Positions 45,572-54,254 are shown, numbered from the stretch's first letter. The stretch is DNA of 64,000 bases from HdN1 sp052035295 (GCA_052035295.1 JBPOHS010000012.1:62001-126000); one strand, 5' to 3'. Made by a program: numbers and translations. The notes: generated by a model not told the origin, from the sequence alone.

Positions 45572-46714
45572 TCAACCGGCGTTATCAGGCGAGGAGGCAG
45601 GCGGCGCCTCGCTCACGGGCTGGGTACGCACCTTGCCGCCCGGTTGCGCCTTGTGATAACCCTCCACCACAATTTTGTCAGCGACAGAAATGCCGTCGAG
45701 CACCAGGGTGTCGTCGCCAGTATTCGCACCCACTTTTACCAACTTGCGCGTCATGGTGTCATCGGTGACAACATTCACGAAACTTTTATCGAGAATTTGT
45801 TGCACCGCCTTGCGCGGCACCAGCACGGCTTGCGGCAAGCGTTGCACCACCAGACGCACACGACCGTACATGCCGGGTTTCAGCACTTCCTTGGGATTGG
45901 GGAACGTTGCGGCAATGGCAAAAGTACCGGTTTCAGGTGACAGGGCGCGGTCCGAGAACGTGATTTCACCACCGTCCTGATACAGGCTGCCATCACTCAA
46001 TAACAGCTTGGCCGGAATATGGGGGCGCGGCGCACCGGCGGGACGACTCTCAAGCGCCGGTCGCACCAGTGCGAGATAATCCTGTTCACTGAGGGCAAAA
46101 TCCACCTGCACCGCTTCGGTGGTGGAGACCGTCGCCAGCAATGTCTGCCCGGCACTGACCATCGCGCCAACGTTCACCTGTGCTCGCCCGATGCGACCAC
46201 TGTAGGGCGAGAGAATGGCCGATTCCTTCAGCATGGCTTGCGCATTGGCCAGCGTGGCTTGCGCCGCACTGAGGCCGGCCTTGGCTTGCGCTTCGGCGGC
46301 AACGGCCGTGTCATACTGCTGGCCGGAAATGGTGCCTTTTTCTACCAGCAGGCGATAACGCGCAACGTCAGCGCTGGCTTTGGCAAAGTTGGCCTGTGCA
46401 TTATTCACACCGGCCTCTGCCTCGCGCACACTGCCCATCAGGGTGTCGTTATCGAGACTGAACAACGGCTGCCCTGCCTGTACCAGTTCACCTTCGCGAA
46501 ATTGCACCTCGAGGATGCGCCCCGTCACCTTGGAACGGATCTCGGCCTGATTGACCGCACGAATCTCGCCGACGAAATCACGCTCCACCTCAACATCGCG
46601 TTGCACTGGCGAGGCCACGCCCACGGTTGGAATGGGCGGTGTAGGCGGTGTTTCCTGCTTGCAGGCCGACAACAAGGGCAAGGCCAAAAGAACGGAACAG
46701 AGGATAGCGCGCAT
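45572..46714 (-). CDS. RND efflux periplasmic adaptor (membrane fusion protein)
   Basis: The 380-aa lipoprotein has lipobox LLSAC near the N-terminus, then the hairpin adaptor structure: a barrel-sandwich start (VEVERDFVGEIRAVNQAEIRSKVTGRILEVQFREGELVQAGQPLFSLD), a long coiled-coil region (about 85-150) and beta-barrel segments (FPNPKEVLKPGMYGRVRL, VLVPRKAVQQI). It bridges the pump and an outer-membrane channel. AGGAG lies 5 nt before the ATG at 46714. Its stop is 11 nt before the pump ATG, so both are cotranscribed. Confidence 0.95.
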   Translation of the reverse strand: MRAILCSVLLALPLLSACKQETPPTPPIPTVGVASPVQRDVEVERDFVGEIRAVNQAEIRSKVTGRILEVQFREGELVQAGQPLFSLDNDTLMGSVREAEAGVNNAQANFAKASADVARYRLLVEKGTISGQQYDTAVAAEAQAKAGLSAAQATLANAQAMLKESAILSPYSGRIGRAQVNVGAMVSAGQTLLATVSTTEAVQVDFALSEQDYLALVRPALESRPAGAPRPHIPAKLLLSDGSLYQDGGEITFSDRALSPETGTFAIAATFPNPKEVLKPGMYGRVRLVVQRLPQAVLVPRKAVQQILDKSFVNVVTDDTMTRKLVKVGANTGDDTLVLDGISVADKIVVEGYHKAQPGGKVRTQPVSEAPPASSPDNAG

Positions 46715-46808
46715 GGGCACTCCTGATCAGACGGGTGGGCGGTGATACCGGTTCATGCATAAGATAAACAATCACGCACCAATAGCACAGCAACGCTTTC
46801 CTCTGAAA

Positions 46809-46910
46809 TCAAGTTGCTGCTCTAATCAAGTTGCGGCTCTAATCAAGTCGCTCCTCTAATCAAGTCACTGCTCTGGTCAAGTCGCTGCTCTGGTCAAGTT
46901 GCTCCGGTAA
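46809..46910. repeat. Six 17-bp tandem copies beginning at the draG stop codon
   Basis: Six 17-bp units (46809-46910, start every 17 bp) follow TCAAGTTGCTGCTCTAA with 1-4 changes. On the minus strand each ends ACTTGA; the first unit read is the draG 3' end and includes its TGA. The 17-bp period places TGA in shifting frames. Confidence 0.92.
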
Positions 46911-47832
46911 CCGTCCCCCACTGCAGCAAGCCAGCGGTCTGGACACGGATATCGGCCGCCACCTTCGCATTCAAGGTTTGCAGCCAGCGCGCGGGAATGG
47001 CCCGGGTGCCGTAACGCGCCCCCGCCAGCATGCCGGCCAACGCACCGGTCGTGTCGGCGTCCCCACCCTGGTTCACCGTGTTGATCACACAGGATTCCAG
47101 ATCCTCGCTGGCAAAAAAATAGTGCAACACCGTTTGCACTGTATCGACCACATAACCTGATGCGCGTCCCCGATAGGGTTGATAAACAAACTCGGGAAAC
47201 TTCTCGAACCAGCCATGGAGAAGTTGTTTGCACTGCTCCAGCGGTTGCCCGCGCAACAACGCTTGTACAAGCTCGCCCATCATCAAGGCGCCGGCATCCG
47301 ACAGGGGATGATTATGCGTGAGGTGGCTTTGCTCCAACGTCATGACTTCAAACTGATCCGGATTGTTGAGGGTGGCCAGCACCACTGGAAGATTGCGCAT
47401 CAAGGCGCCGTTTCCTGCTTCGTCATCCCGTAACGGCCCGCTTAATTCGCCCGTGGTGCGGTAGCGTAAAATGCCGCGCCGACAGGTGTTGCCCACATCC
47501 GGTGGAAAGGTATTCATCCATTTGAGAAAAGAGTCGGCCACGGCCACCAGATTCCATTCGCCGTGCGCCAGTATTGCACCGCCCAGCGCCAGCGACATCT
47601 GCGTGTCATCCGTAACTTCACCGGGCGACAGGCCCAGCCAACCACCCCCTGTAATGTCCTGGTGCACGCCATACCGCTGTTTGATGGCACGGGGAGACAT
47701 GAATTCCACTGTGGCACCGAGGGCATCTCCGCAGGCAAACCCCAGATAGGCCGCCAGGGCGCGATCCGCTCTGTCATCAATGACTTCGCTATTCGCTGCG
47801 CCCATGCAATCGATATCCGTTTCAAACCTCAT
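46894..47832 (-). CDS. draG: Dinitrogenase reductase-activating ADP-ribosylglycohydrolase
   Basis: DraG removes ADP-ribose from an Arg of nitrogenase Fe protein and restores its activity. The 312-aa product has the di-metal ADP-ribosylhydrolase signatures: GFACGDALGATVEF, GEVTDDTQMSLALGG (TDD metal ligands) and GGDADTTGALAG near residue 260. TCRRGILRYRTTGELSG and HNHPLSDAG match the family. The ATG overlaps the draT stop by 4 nt (ATGA), a typical draT-draG operon. The stop lies inside the 17-bp tandem repeat. A non-nitrogenase hydrolase is less likely, given draT beside it. Confidence 0.93.
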   Translation of the reverse strand: MRFETDIDCMGAANSEVIDDRADRALAAYLGFACGDALGATVEFMSPRAIKQRYGVHQDITGGGWLGLSPGEVTDDTQMSLALGGAILAHGEWNLVAVADSFLKWMNTFPPDVGNTCRRGILRYRTTGELSGPLRDDEAGNGALMRNLPVVLATLNNPDQFEVMTLEQSHLTHNHPLSDAGALMMGELVQALLRGQPLEQCKQLLHGWFEKFPEFVYQPYRGRASGYVVDTVQTVLHYFFASEDLESCVINTVNQGGDADTTGALAGMLAGARYGTRAIPARWLQTLNAKVAADIRVQTAGLLQWGTVTGAT

Positions 47833-48635
47833 GAGATCACCTGTACGCGATAATTTCCGCCCAATACGAGATATTCGGATTCGCCACGCAGGGCGTGATG
47901 CGGCAAAAGATCCGTAAAAAACACCAATTTCACCATTGGTACGTTGACCTTCAACACATAACGCCCAAACCCATCGGCAACGGAAGGATCATCCGTAAAC
48001 GAAACAATACTGTTGAAACGATATGTCATCTCTCTTTTTCCCTCGTTTCCGGTGGCCCATTCGTCGAGATGATCCACGCCACGGTACAACATCTTGTGGG
48101 TGGCTGCCGGCACCTGAAAGCGGCCGATCACCCACTGACAAAATTCGTAAAGCAGATCCAATTGCATATAAATGCAGTTATTGTGATAGCGACTATTCAT
48201 CTTTTCTTCGACGTAATCCCACCAGCATTTTCCCATGAAATTGTGAATCCGCTGTTTATGGAAAATGGGCAACAGCCCGAAACGGCTTTCAACCCAGCCC
48301 TTCAACACCGCACCTTGCGCGTTATTCGAATCCAGCCCCCAATCCTGGATGAGACGAAGATAACTGCTGCGAAAGCGGCGCCGACCGAAGGCGTCTTCAC
48401 GCAACCGCTGCTCACTGTCAAAGCCGAACACCACGCACATATAATCCTGGAAAAGATGGCCACAGGCCTCCAGATCCGGGGTGGATTCAAGTTGATGGAA
48501 CAGGCTGGCGGCGGCTTCACGGGTTCCCGCCACGTGCAGCGGCACGGGCCGGTCGTTGAAGTCGGCATGCACGATGGCCCCCGTCGCAACCCCGATCAGG
48601 TTGCTGGCATGTGCATAACGGGTGATGGCCGACAT
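47829..48635 (-). CDS. draT: NAD+-dinitrogen-reductase ADP-ribosyltransferase
   Basis: DraT inactivates nitrogenase Fe protein by transferring ADP-ribose from NAD+ when ammonium appears or energy falls. The 268-aa length is near that of known DraTs (about 276). Typical segments are HADFNDRPVPLHVAGTREAA, GVESTP-like variants at the start, KCWWDYVEEKMNSRYHNNCIYMQLDLLYEFCQW, ATHKMLYRGVDHL (Arg in the NAD site) and VLGGNYRVQVIS at the end. The ATG at 48635 lies 9 nt after AGGA, and that SD is inside a perfect hairpin. Earlier in-frame starts to 48725 lie beyond it. draG overlaps by 4 nt. Confidence 0.92.
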   Translation of the reverse strand: MSAITRYAHASNLIGVATGAIVHADFNDRPVPLHVAGTREAAASLFHQLESTPDLEACGHLFQDYMCVVFGFDSEQRLREDAFGRRRFRSSYLRLIQDWGLDSNNAQGAVLKGWVESRFGLLPIFHKQRIHNFMGKCWWDYVEEKMNSRYHNNCIYMQLDLLYEFCQWVIGRFQVPAATHKMLYRGVDHLDEWATGNEGKREMTYRFNSIVSFTDDPSVADGFGRYVLKVNVPMVKLVFFTDLLPHHALRGESEYLVLGGNYRVQVIS

Positions 48636-48644
48636 GAGGGAGTG

Positions 48645-48680
48645 TCCTGCGTAATTCCGGGTGTCCTGAATTACGCAGGA
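48645..48680 (-). promoter_or_regulatory. Perfect hairpin that buries the draT ribosome binding site
   Basis: Arms TCCTGCGTAATTC and GAATTACGCAGGA (13 bp each, perfect) enclose a 10-nt loop, AGGACACCCG. The downstream arm, read on the minus strand, contains the AGGA just before the draT ATG (9-nt gap). The structure should hide the Shine-Dalgarno site unless opened, so it is a candidate translational switch (temperature, protein or RNA). It could also be a DNA operator or a terminator of upstream transcription. Confidence 0.55.
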
Positions 48681-48730
48681 AAAGAACAGGCAAAAAATTG
48701 ATGCAGATCGGTAATCAGGCGACAAGAAGA

Positions 48731-48791
48731 CGGTGAGCGTGTCAATCTCTCGCCGAGGCCCCGCCTCTCTGGGAGATTGCCTCGCTCACCG
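48731..48791 (-). terminator. Two-part hairpin between the large lipoprotein and draT
   Basis: Arms CGGTGAGCG/CGCTCACCG (9 bp) and CAATCTC/GAGATTG (7 bp) are nested with small internal loops, just beyond the lipoprotein stop at 48807. It is a likely terminator; no strong T run is visible. Confidence 0.5.
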
Positions 48792-48806
48792 CACCTTTAT
48801 CGGGCG

Positions 48807-50942
48807 TTACTCGCCGCAGTCATCGTCGCCATTGGTATCGACACAGAAGAAACGGAAATGACCCGCCGCCTGCGCCAAGGGACTATCGTTGGCATCGACC
48901 AGATACGACTGGATGTTCATGCGACAGGAGATATTGGCCGGATCAGTTGAGAGTGCGGCGGCACATGCCGTGACATCACAATCCTCGGTCGGCAGGAAAC
49001 TGTCCACCGCATACAGCGCTCCCGAACTGACAAACGCGCACGCCTCTTCACCCATGATCGGCGCCACCGGAGAATCCGTTGTATTGACGTGTGCGAATTC
49101 ATAGGTGTATTTCACCGCAATCGCCGATGCCTCAAGGTCGGTTTTTACGTCAGCATTCACGGCGTCATCAATGATTTCCTGTAACTTGCTGTCGGGTGAA
49201 TCCCACTGGTACAAGGGGCGGGTCGTTGCCACAACTGTAGGGCTATCGCTGTCTGCCGCGCCCGGCACAAAGGTTTCGCCCACCAGCACCTGGCTATCCG
49301 CTTCGCCGACGCGTGGATGATTACGCGCCACTTCGCGAGTGGCCGTGGTGGAATCACCGAAATTGGCCGTAATGGTGTAGGTGACATTGGTGCCCAGCGC
49401 CACACAGACACCGTCAGCATCGCTGGTGTAAGTGCTGCCGCCACTTGACGTTAGCGTTATGCTGCCGTCGCCATCGAGTGCTGTGGAATCTGACGATGAA
49501 AGGGTGACCGAGGTAATACTCTTGCCGGCGGCATAAATATCCACCGACGCGACAAAGTGCCCCTCACCATCGCCCTCGTTACAACCGAAGCCACTGTTGT
49601 GATACACGCTGAAATCCGAGATGCGCGCGGTCTTCAAGGCCGGCGTTCCCATCATGTCGGCAACGAACCCGTAGATATCCAGATTCATGTCATTACCGCA
49701 GGTGTGTGGTGCCGGGCCATCGCCACCTCCCAGCAGCTGCGCCAGCAAATACGCCTGTTCCAGCGTCAGCTCGGTATCCGCCGAAATATCGGTCAGATCA
49801 CCGGTACCCACATACATCGCCGCTTTCGTATCATTGTCGATATCGGTGGACATGCCGGCGCTCGCCGTCAGATGCCCTTGCGCCTCATCTACCAGCGTTT
49901 GCAACGCCGTGATGACCGTACCCAACACCAAATCAGGCCCGGAACTGTTGTTGGCGTTGTAGGCGGTGACCATGTCACTCACACTGACCGTTGCATCGGA
50001 ATCGATCAGGTAAGCACCCATCGCTTCTGCCAGTGCCTGCGGAATGAAATCGCCATCATGCTGATTGCAGGCTTCGAGTGCCAGTCGCCGAAGGTAGGCC
50101 CCCGCTTCTTCTTCCGACGCAGCATCGTCGTTATCAAGCGCCGTACGTTCGGCGTTAAAGGCAGAGGCTTCCAGCAAGGTTTCGGTGTTGCCCCCGGCAG
50201 CGGCCAGACCGTTCGCCATCGCCGTGGTCAGATCCTCTCCCGCTGCGGCAGAAGGCAAGGCGATCGAACCGCCTTCCTGCAATGCGCCGGCGTCCATGAT
50301 CGTCTGCTCACGTAACGCGTCGATGAGCGCCGCGCTGGGCAAGGGGGAAATACCATCCACCGAAACATCAAGCACATCACTCAACACGGTCGCCGCCAGG
50401 TTCGATTCCGGCGAGACATTCACCTCGCCATCGGCCGTAGGAGCCGCCGGCGCTCGCAATTGCAGGTCGCCTTTTTCCATGCGGACTTCGTAGTAGAAAT
50501 CCGTGTCCGCTCCCGTACCCGCCGGTGCAGGATCAATCCCCTCGATGGAGTAGTCGCCCTCTTCATCGGTCGTGACCGTACCGATATCAACGGCGGTTTC
50601 CGTGCCATCGGCAAACATTTTGTAGAGCGACACGGTGGCGTCGGGCAAGACTTCATTGTCAGAGGCACCGGTATCACCCGCCGCCCAGGCCAAGGGGGTA
50701 GTGGCAAGCTTGGCCACCCAGCGCTCCACGCTTTCACCCAGCGAGGCCACTTCGGCCACATCGGCTGGGCGTGCCACCGCCTTACCGGTCAATACGATAG
50801 TGTCAGGAACCACGGGATCCGGGTCGATAGGATCCGGATCGGTGGGATCAGCACCGCTCGATTTTTGATTGTCATGACCACAGCCAACCTGTAGCAACGC
50901 CAACGACATGAGCAGCAGTGCCCAGCGCTTGTTGAATTTCAT
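48807..50942 (-). CDS. Large hypothetical lipoprotein
   Basis: The 711-aa product starts with a lipoprotein signal (ALLQVGC lipobox at Cys21) and a DPTDPDPIDPDPVVPDT linker. Residues about 50-170 resemble carboxypeptidase-regulatory-like or Ig-type surface domains: IVLTGKAVARPADVA, then VTTDEEGDYSIEGIDPAP. A long acidic, Ala-rich helical middle follows, then a beta-rich C-terminus with several Cys (DITACAAALSTDPANISC-like, FFCVDTNGDDDCG). It is a surface-exposed protein of unknown function. It stands alone between draT and the solute-binding gene. Confidence 0.8.
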   Translation of the reverse strand: MKFNKRWALLLMSLALLQVGCGHDNQKSSGADPTDPDPIDPDPVVPDTIVLTGKAVARPADVAEVASLGESVERWVAKLATTPLAWAAGDTGASDNEVLPDATVSLYKMFADGTETAVDIGTVTTDEEGDYSIEGIDPAPAGTGADTDFYYEVRMEKGDLQLRAPAAPTADGEVNVSPESNLAATVLSDVLDVSVDGISPLPSAALIDALREQTIMDAGALQEGGSIALPSAAAGEDLTTAMANGLAAAGGNTETLLEASAFNAERTALDNDDAASEEEAGAYLRRLALEACNQHDGDFIPQALAEAMGAYLIDSDATVSVSDMVTAYNANNSSGPDLVLGTVITALQTLVDEAQGHLTASAGMSTDIDNDTKAAMYVGTGDLTDISADTELTLEQAYLLAQLLGGGDGPAPHTCGNDMNLDIYGFVADMMGTPALKTARISDFSVYHNSGFGCNEGDGEGHFVASVDIYAAGKSITSVTLSSSDSTALDGDGSITLTSSGGSTYTSDADGVCVALGTNVTYTITANFGDSTTATREVARNHPRVGEADSQVLVGETFVPGAADSDSPTVVATTRPLYQWDSPDSKLQEIIDDAVNADVKTDLEASAIAVKYTYEFAHVNTTDSPVAPIMGEEACAFVSSGALYAVDSFLPTEDCDVTACAAALSTDPANISCRMNIQSYLVDANDSPLAQAAGHFRFFCVDTNGDDDCGE

Positions 50943-51120
50943 AAAATCCCTCTCTCTGTAGTAACTCGCGACAACTGCTATTGATGTACGGTCTTTTCAG
51001 CGTAGCTCTCACAACAAAGCCCACAAGGGAAGCCCGCCCATGGCGGCGGCCTCGACGCACTAGCAGGCTGAAAAATGGGGGGAAATTTTTGGGATGACGC
51101 CACGCCAAACGCACAGCAAT

Positions 51121-51147
51121 TGATACATGGATACATATTTTGTATCA
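51121..51147. promoter_or_regulatory. Palindrome upstream of the solute-binding protein gene
   Basis: TGATACA and TGTATCA (7-bp arms, 13-nt gap) with an inner GATACAT lie 52-78 nt before the ATG at 51199. The AT-rich symmetric site may be an operator. No matching regulator is nearby. The surrounding stretch (50943-51198) holds no other gene I can support. Confidence 0.3.
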
Positions 51148-51198
51148 TCACCCCCAGAAGGACGCCCAACATCACTCCCCGGACCCGAGATAACAACA

Positions 51199-52218
51199 AT
51201 GACTTCCCGCACTCTCACTGCCCTGCGCACGCTCAGCGGCGCCGCCATACTCACTTTCGCATTGTCTACAAACGCAGAACCCGTCAAACGCGAATTCTGT
51301 CTCTTCGATATCGTCGGCAAGGCCGGGCCCATATATAACGCCATGCAGGAGTACCGCCTGGAGGCGCTCAAGTGGGGCGTCGACATGCAGATCAAGCCGT
51401 ACACCGATGAACGCGTCACCGTCGAAGAATTCAAGGCCGGTCACTGCGATGCGGTCGCCGTTACCGGCTTGCGCGCACGGACGTTCAACGCATTTACCGG
51501 GACTCTCGATTCGATTGCGTCGATTCCCGACTACGACCACCTGCGCGTCGTACTCGAAAAATTGACCTCGCCTAAACTCGCTCCACTGATGCGTTCCGGT
51601 GAATATGAAGTCGCAGGTGTCGGCCCGGCCGGCAGTGCCTACATGATCACCAATGACCGCTCCATCGACACCATTCAGGAGGTCGCTGGCAAACGTGTTG
51701 CCGTGCTCGATTTCGACAAATCGCAGGCAGAAATGGTGGAAGGCATCGGCGCCTCACCCGTGACGGTATCGATTGCGAATATCGGCAGCATGTTCAACAA
51801 CGGTGCCGTGGATATCATTGGTGCGCCGGCTGTCGCCTTTGAACCGTTCGAGCTGTACAAGGGCGTGGGCAGCAAAGGGGGTGTCGTGAAATTTTCGATG
51901 GCGCAATTGACGGTGCAACTGCTGATCCGGCACCCGAAATTCCCGGAGGGCTTCGGGCAGAAATCGCGGGAATTCATTTATTCGCAATACGACCGCGCCA
52001 TGACCGAAATCACGCGCGCTGAAGCGGCTATCGATAACAGGATGTGGATGAATATTCCGGAAAAGGATCTTGAAGGTTATCGGGAAATGGCGCGTCAAAC
52101 CCGCATCAAACTACGCGATAAAGGCTATTACGATGCCAAAATGCTGACGTTCCTGGGGCGTGTGCGTTGTGAAATGAATCCGCGCCTGAGCGAGTGCACG
52201 GCCCAGGATCGGGAATAA
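51199..52218 (+). CDS. Putative periplasmic solute-binding protein (DUF6091-like)
   Basis: From the ATG at 51199 the 339-aa protein has a signal peptide (cleavage near NAEP) and resembles TRAP-type or phosphonate-like binding proteins of the DUF6091 group: KREFCLFDIVGKAGPIYNAMQEYRLEALKWGVDMQIKPYTDE, FKAGHCDAVAVTGLRAR and VAGKRVAVLDFDKSQAEM. The start at 51127 would add a non-signal leader. GAGAT lies near the RBS position. No TRAP membrane genes are nearby, so the ligand and transporter are unknown. A hairpin follows the stop. Confidence 0.72.
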   Translation: MTSRTLTALRTLSGAAILTFALSTNAEPVKREFCLFDIVGKAGPIYNAMQEYRLEALKWGVDMQIKPYTDERVTVEEFKAGHCDAVAVTGLRARTFNAFTGTLDSIASIPDYDHLRVVLEKLTSPKLAPLMRSGEYEVAGVGPAGSAYMITNDRSIDTIQEVAGKRVAVLDFDKSQAEMVEGIGASPVTVSIANIGSMFNNGAVDIIGAPAVAFEPFELYKGVGSKGGVVKFSMAQLTVQLLIRHPKFPEGFGQKSREFIYSQYDRAMTEITRAEAAIDNRMWMNIPEKDLEGYREMARQTRIKLRDKGYYDAKMLTFLGRVRCEMNPRLSECTAQDRE

Positions 52219-52233
52219 ATACATCCGGTTGCA

Positions 52234-52255
52234 CTGCCCCGAATCACCGGGGCAG
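52234..52255 (+). terminator. Hairpin after the solute-binding gene
   Basis: Perfect 8-bp arms CTGCCCCG and CGGGGCAG enclose AATCAC, 16 nt beyond the stop. There is no T run downstream. Confidence 0.5.
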
Positions 52256-52396
52256 CCGCGTGAATGCTGTGCACACGCCCCGCCAATTGCAGCAAGTGCT
52301 AGCAGCTAATGCATTGATTGCCCAAAGCCCACCGAAAACCTGATACATTGCTCACCCCAAGCATTCACCCAGGTATCACCGCGACGGAAGCAGTCC

Positions 52397-53209
52397 ATGG
52401 CAACCAAGATCACCTTCATCGGCGCCGGCAACATGGCGTCCAGCCTGGCCGGCGGGCTTATCGCCAAAGGCGTTGAACCCACGACCCTGACACTCGCCGA
52501 CATCAATGAGCAGCAACTGCAGAGCGCCCGCAGCACCCTGGGCGTTGCCACGGCCCGCGACAATCTGGCGGCCTGTGCCAAGGCCGACGTGATCCTTGTC
52601 GCGGTCAAACCGCAAGTGGTCGCCCAGGTGATTCCGCCCCTCAAGGATATCGTTGCCCAGCGCAAGGCCCTGGTGATCAGCATCGTCGCTGGCACCCCCC
52701 TGTCCCGTTTTGCCGAATGGCTGGGCCCCGACGCGGCAGTGGTGCGTTGCATGCCCAATACTCCGGCACTGGTGGAACTGGGCGCGACCGGCATGTATGC
52801 GAACGCCAAAGTGAGCGATGCCCAACGCGAGCAGGCCCGCCACATATTGTCGAGCGTGGGTCTGGCCCTGTGGCTCGATAACGAGGACCAGATCGACGCC
52901 ATTACGTCCCTTTCAGGCAGTGGCCCCGCCTACTTCTTCCTGGTGATGGAAGCGATGATCGCCGCCGGCCGCGCCATGGGTCTATCCGAGTCCGTCGCCC
53001 GCCAGATGACCCTGCAAACCGCGCTGGGCGCCGCGCACATGGCCATCACCAGCGATGCCGATGCGGCAGAGCTGCGGCGCCGGGTGACCTCGCCCGGGGG
53101 CACCACGGAACGGGCAATCGAAGTCTTCGAACAGGGCAAGCTGCGGGAGCTGTTTGGCGATGCGCTGCAGGCAGCCTATCAACGCTCGAAGGAACTCGCC
53201 GCCAGCTGA
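52397..53209 (+). CDS. proC: Pyrroline-5-carboxylate reductase
   Basis: ProC catalyses the last step of proline synthesis, reducing pyrroline-5-carboxylate with NAD(P)H. The 270-aa length is normal. The N-terminal dinucleotide motif is ITFIGAGNMASSLAGGLIAKG; LVAVKPQV and CMPNTPALV follow; SLSGSGPAYFFLVMEAMI and RRVTSPGGTTERAIEVFE are signature regions near the C-terminus. GGAAG lies near the RBS position. It is the first gene of proC-yggT-yggU, a common gammaproteobacterial order. Confidence 0.97.
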   Translation: MATKITFIGAGNMASSLAGGLIAKGVEPTTLTLADINEQQLQSARSTLGVATARDNLAACAKADVILVAVKPQVVAQVIPPLKDIVAQRKALVISIVAGTPLSRFAEWLGPDAAVVRCMPNTPALVELGATGMYANAKVSDAQREQARHILSSVGLALWLDNEDQIDAITSLSGSGPAYFFLVMEAMIAAGRAMGLSESVARQMTLQTALGAAHMAITSDADAAELRRRVTSPGGTTERAIEVFEQGKLRELFGDALQAAYQRSKELAAS

Positions 53210-53354
53210 GGGGGCATTCCTGCCACGGGCGAATGCCTAATTGAACCAGCCAACACTTTGATCTGCCGTCAAAACTGCTAGACTCTCCAGACTGCCCGTA
53301 GCGGGCGATGCGCCTTCGCCTTCGCCCACCACCCCCTGAAGAGGTTTTCTGCGA

Positions 53355-53900
53355 ATGAACGTCATCGGCACTCTCAATTTGTTGCTGACCTACGCTTTTG
53401 ATTTCTACATCATGATTGTGATCGCCCGCTTCATGCTGCAGCTGGTGCGTGCTGACTTCTACAATCCGCTGTCGCAGTTCGTGGTCAAGGCCACCAAGCC
53501 GGTGCTGAATCCGCTGCGTCGCATGATTCCCGGTGTCGGTGGCATCGACTGGGCGTCAGTGGTACTGCTGGTGTCGCTGGTCGTGGTCAAGCTGGGGGCG
53601 CTGCTGGTGCTCAATGATGGTTATTTCGAGCCCATCGGTTTCACCATCATTCTGCTGAAATCCGCTGCCAATTCCGTGCTCAATTTTTTCCTGTTCACGA
53701 TTTTTGCCGGCGCCATCCTCAGCTGGTTTGCGCAGGGATTCAATCCAATGGTGCAAGTGTTTCACCAGGTAAGCGAACCGGTGTTGCGCCCTTTCCGCCG
53801 CTTGCTGCCGCCTGTGTCAGGCATGGATTTCTCCCCCATTCTGGCGTTGCTGATCCTGCAGGCGCTCAAGACCTTGTTCCAGCTGGATGGCGTTCCCTGA
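53355..53900 (+). CDS. yggT: YggT family membrane protein
   Basis: The 181-aa protein has the YggT (two-domain) pattern: each half has a membrane helix followed by QLVRADFYNPLSQFVVKATKPVLNPLRRMIPG and its second copy, FNPMVQVFHQVSEPVLRPFRRLLPP. The N-terminal helix is LNLLLTYAFDFYIMIVIARF. Family members have been linked to osmotic stress and cell envelope roles. GAGG is 10 nt before the ATG. It follows proC by 145 nt. Its stop is in the same frame as yggU, 12 nt downstream. Confidence 0.94.
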   Translation: MNVIGTLNLLLTYAFDFYIMIVIARFMLQLVRADFYNPLSQFVVKATKPVLNPLRRMIPGVGGIDWASVVLLVSLVVVKLGALLVLNDGYFEPIGFTIILLKSAANSVLNFFLFTIFAGAILSWFAQGFNPMVQVFHQVSEPVLRPFRRLLPPVSGMDFSPILALLILQALKTLFQLDGVP

Positions 53901-53915
53901 GCGGCCGGCGATTCC

Positions 53916-54254
53916 TTGAGCACTCCCACCTCCTGGTACCAGTGGCAGGGTGAAGACCTGCTGCTGGATTGCCGTCTGCAGCCCAAAGCCTCCACCGATG
54001 AATTCGTCGGGGAACATGACGGGCAGCTCAAAATCCGCATTACCGCACCGCCAGTCGATGGCAAGGCCAACGCACATCTGGTTAAATTCCTCGCCAAGGC
54101 CTTTGGCGTGCCGCAAGGGCAAGTGACCATCGAACGCGGCGACACCGGCCGCAGCAAGCGCATAAGAATCCATGCGCCGGGGAAATTTCCTGCAGCACTG
54201 GCCATTCTGCCTGGCGTGGCATCCGCCGATGCTTCCCCCCGGAAAAACAGGTAA
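53916..54254 (+). CDS. yggU: DUF167 family protein (YggU-like), TTG start
   Basis: The 112-aa product matches DUF167: LDCRLQPKASTDEFVGEHDGQLKIRITAPPVDGKANAHLVKFLAKAFGVPQGQVTIERGDTGRSKRIRI. The function of the family is unknown. No ATG or GTG exists between the yggT stop (53898-53900) and the conserved part; the only start is TTG at 53916, in the same frame as yggT. A readthrough fusion is a weak alternative. The C-terminal tail from about residue 90 carries one copy of a 66-bp direct repeat whose second copy is at 55435. Confidence 0.88.
   Translation: MSTPTSWYQWQGEDLLLDCRLQPKASTDEFVGEHDGQLKIRITAPPVDGKANAHLVKFLAKAFGVPQGQVTIERGDTGRSKRIRIHAPGKFPAALAILPGVASADASPRKNR
54142..54207 (+). repeat. 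Direct repeat, left copy (inside yggU)
   Basis: 66 nt of the yggU 3' part: the first 52 (54142-54193) match 55435-55486 with one change, and the rest is weaker. Offset between copies is 1293 bp; the two lipoprotein genes lie in between. Confidence 0.9.

Noticed and set aside
46019..46726. 235-aa frame antisense to the adaptor protein
   Set aside because: Opposite a clear RND adaptor with lipobox; no signature of its own.
46809..46910. CRISPR or iteron origin
   Set aside because: 17-bp units run head to tail with no spacers, no cas genes, no rep gene and no DnaA boxes nearby; they extend a gene end.
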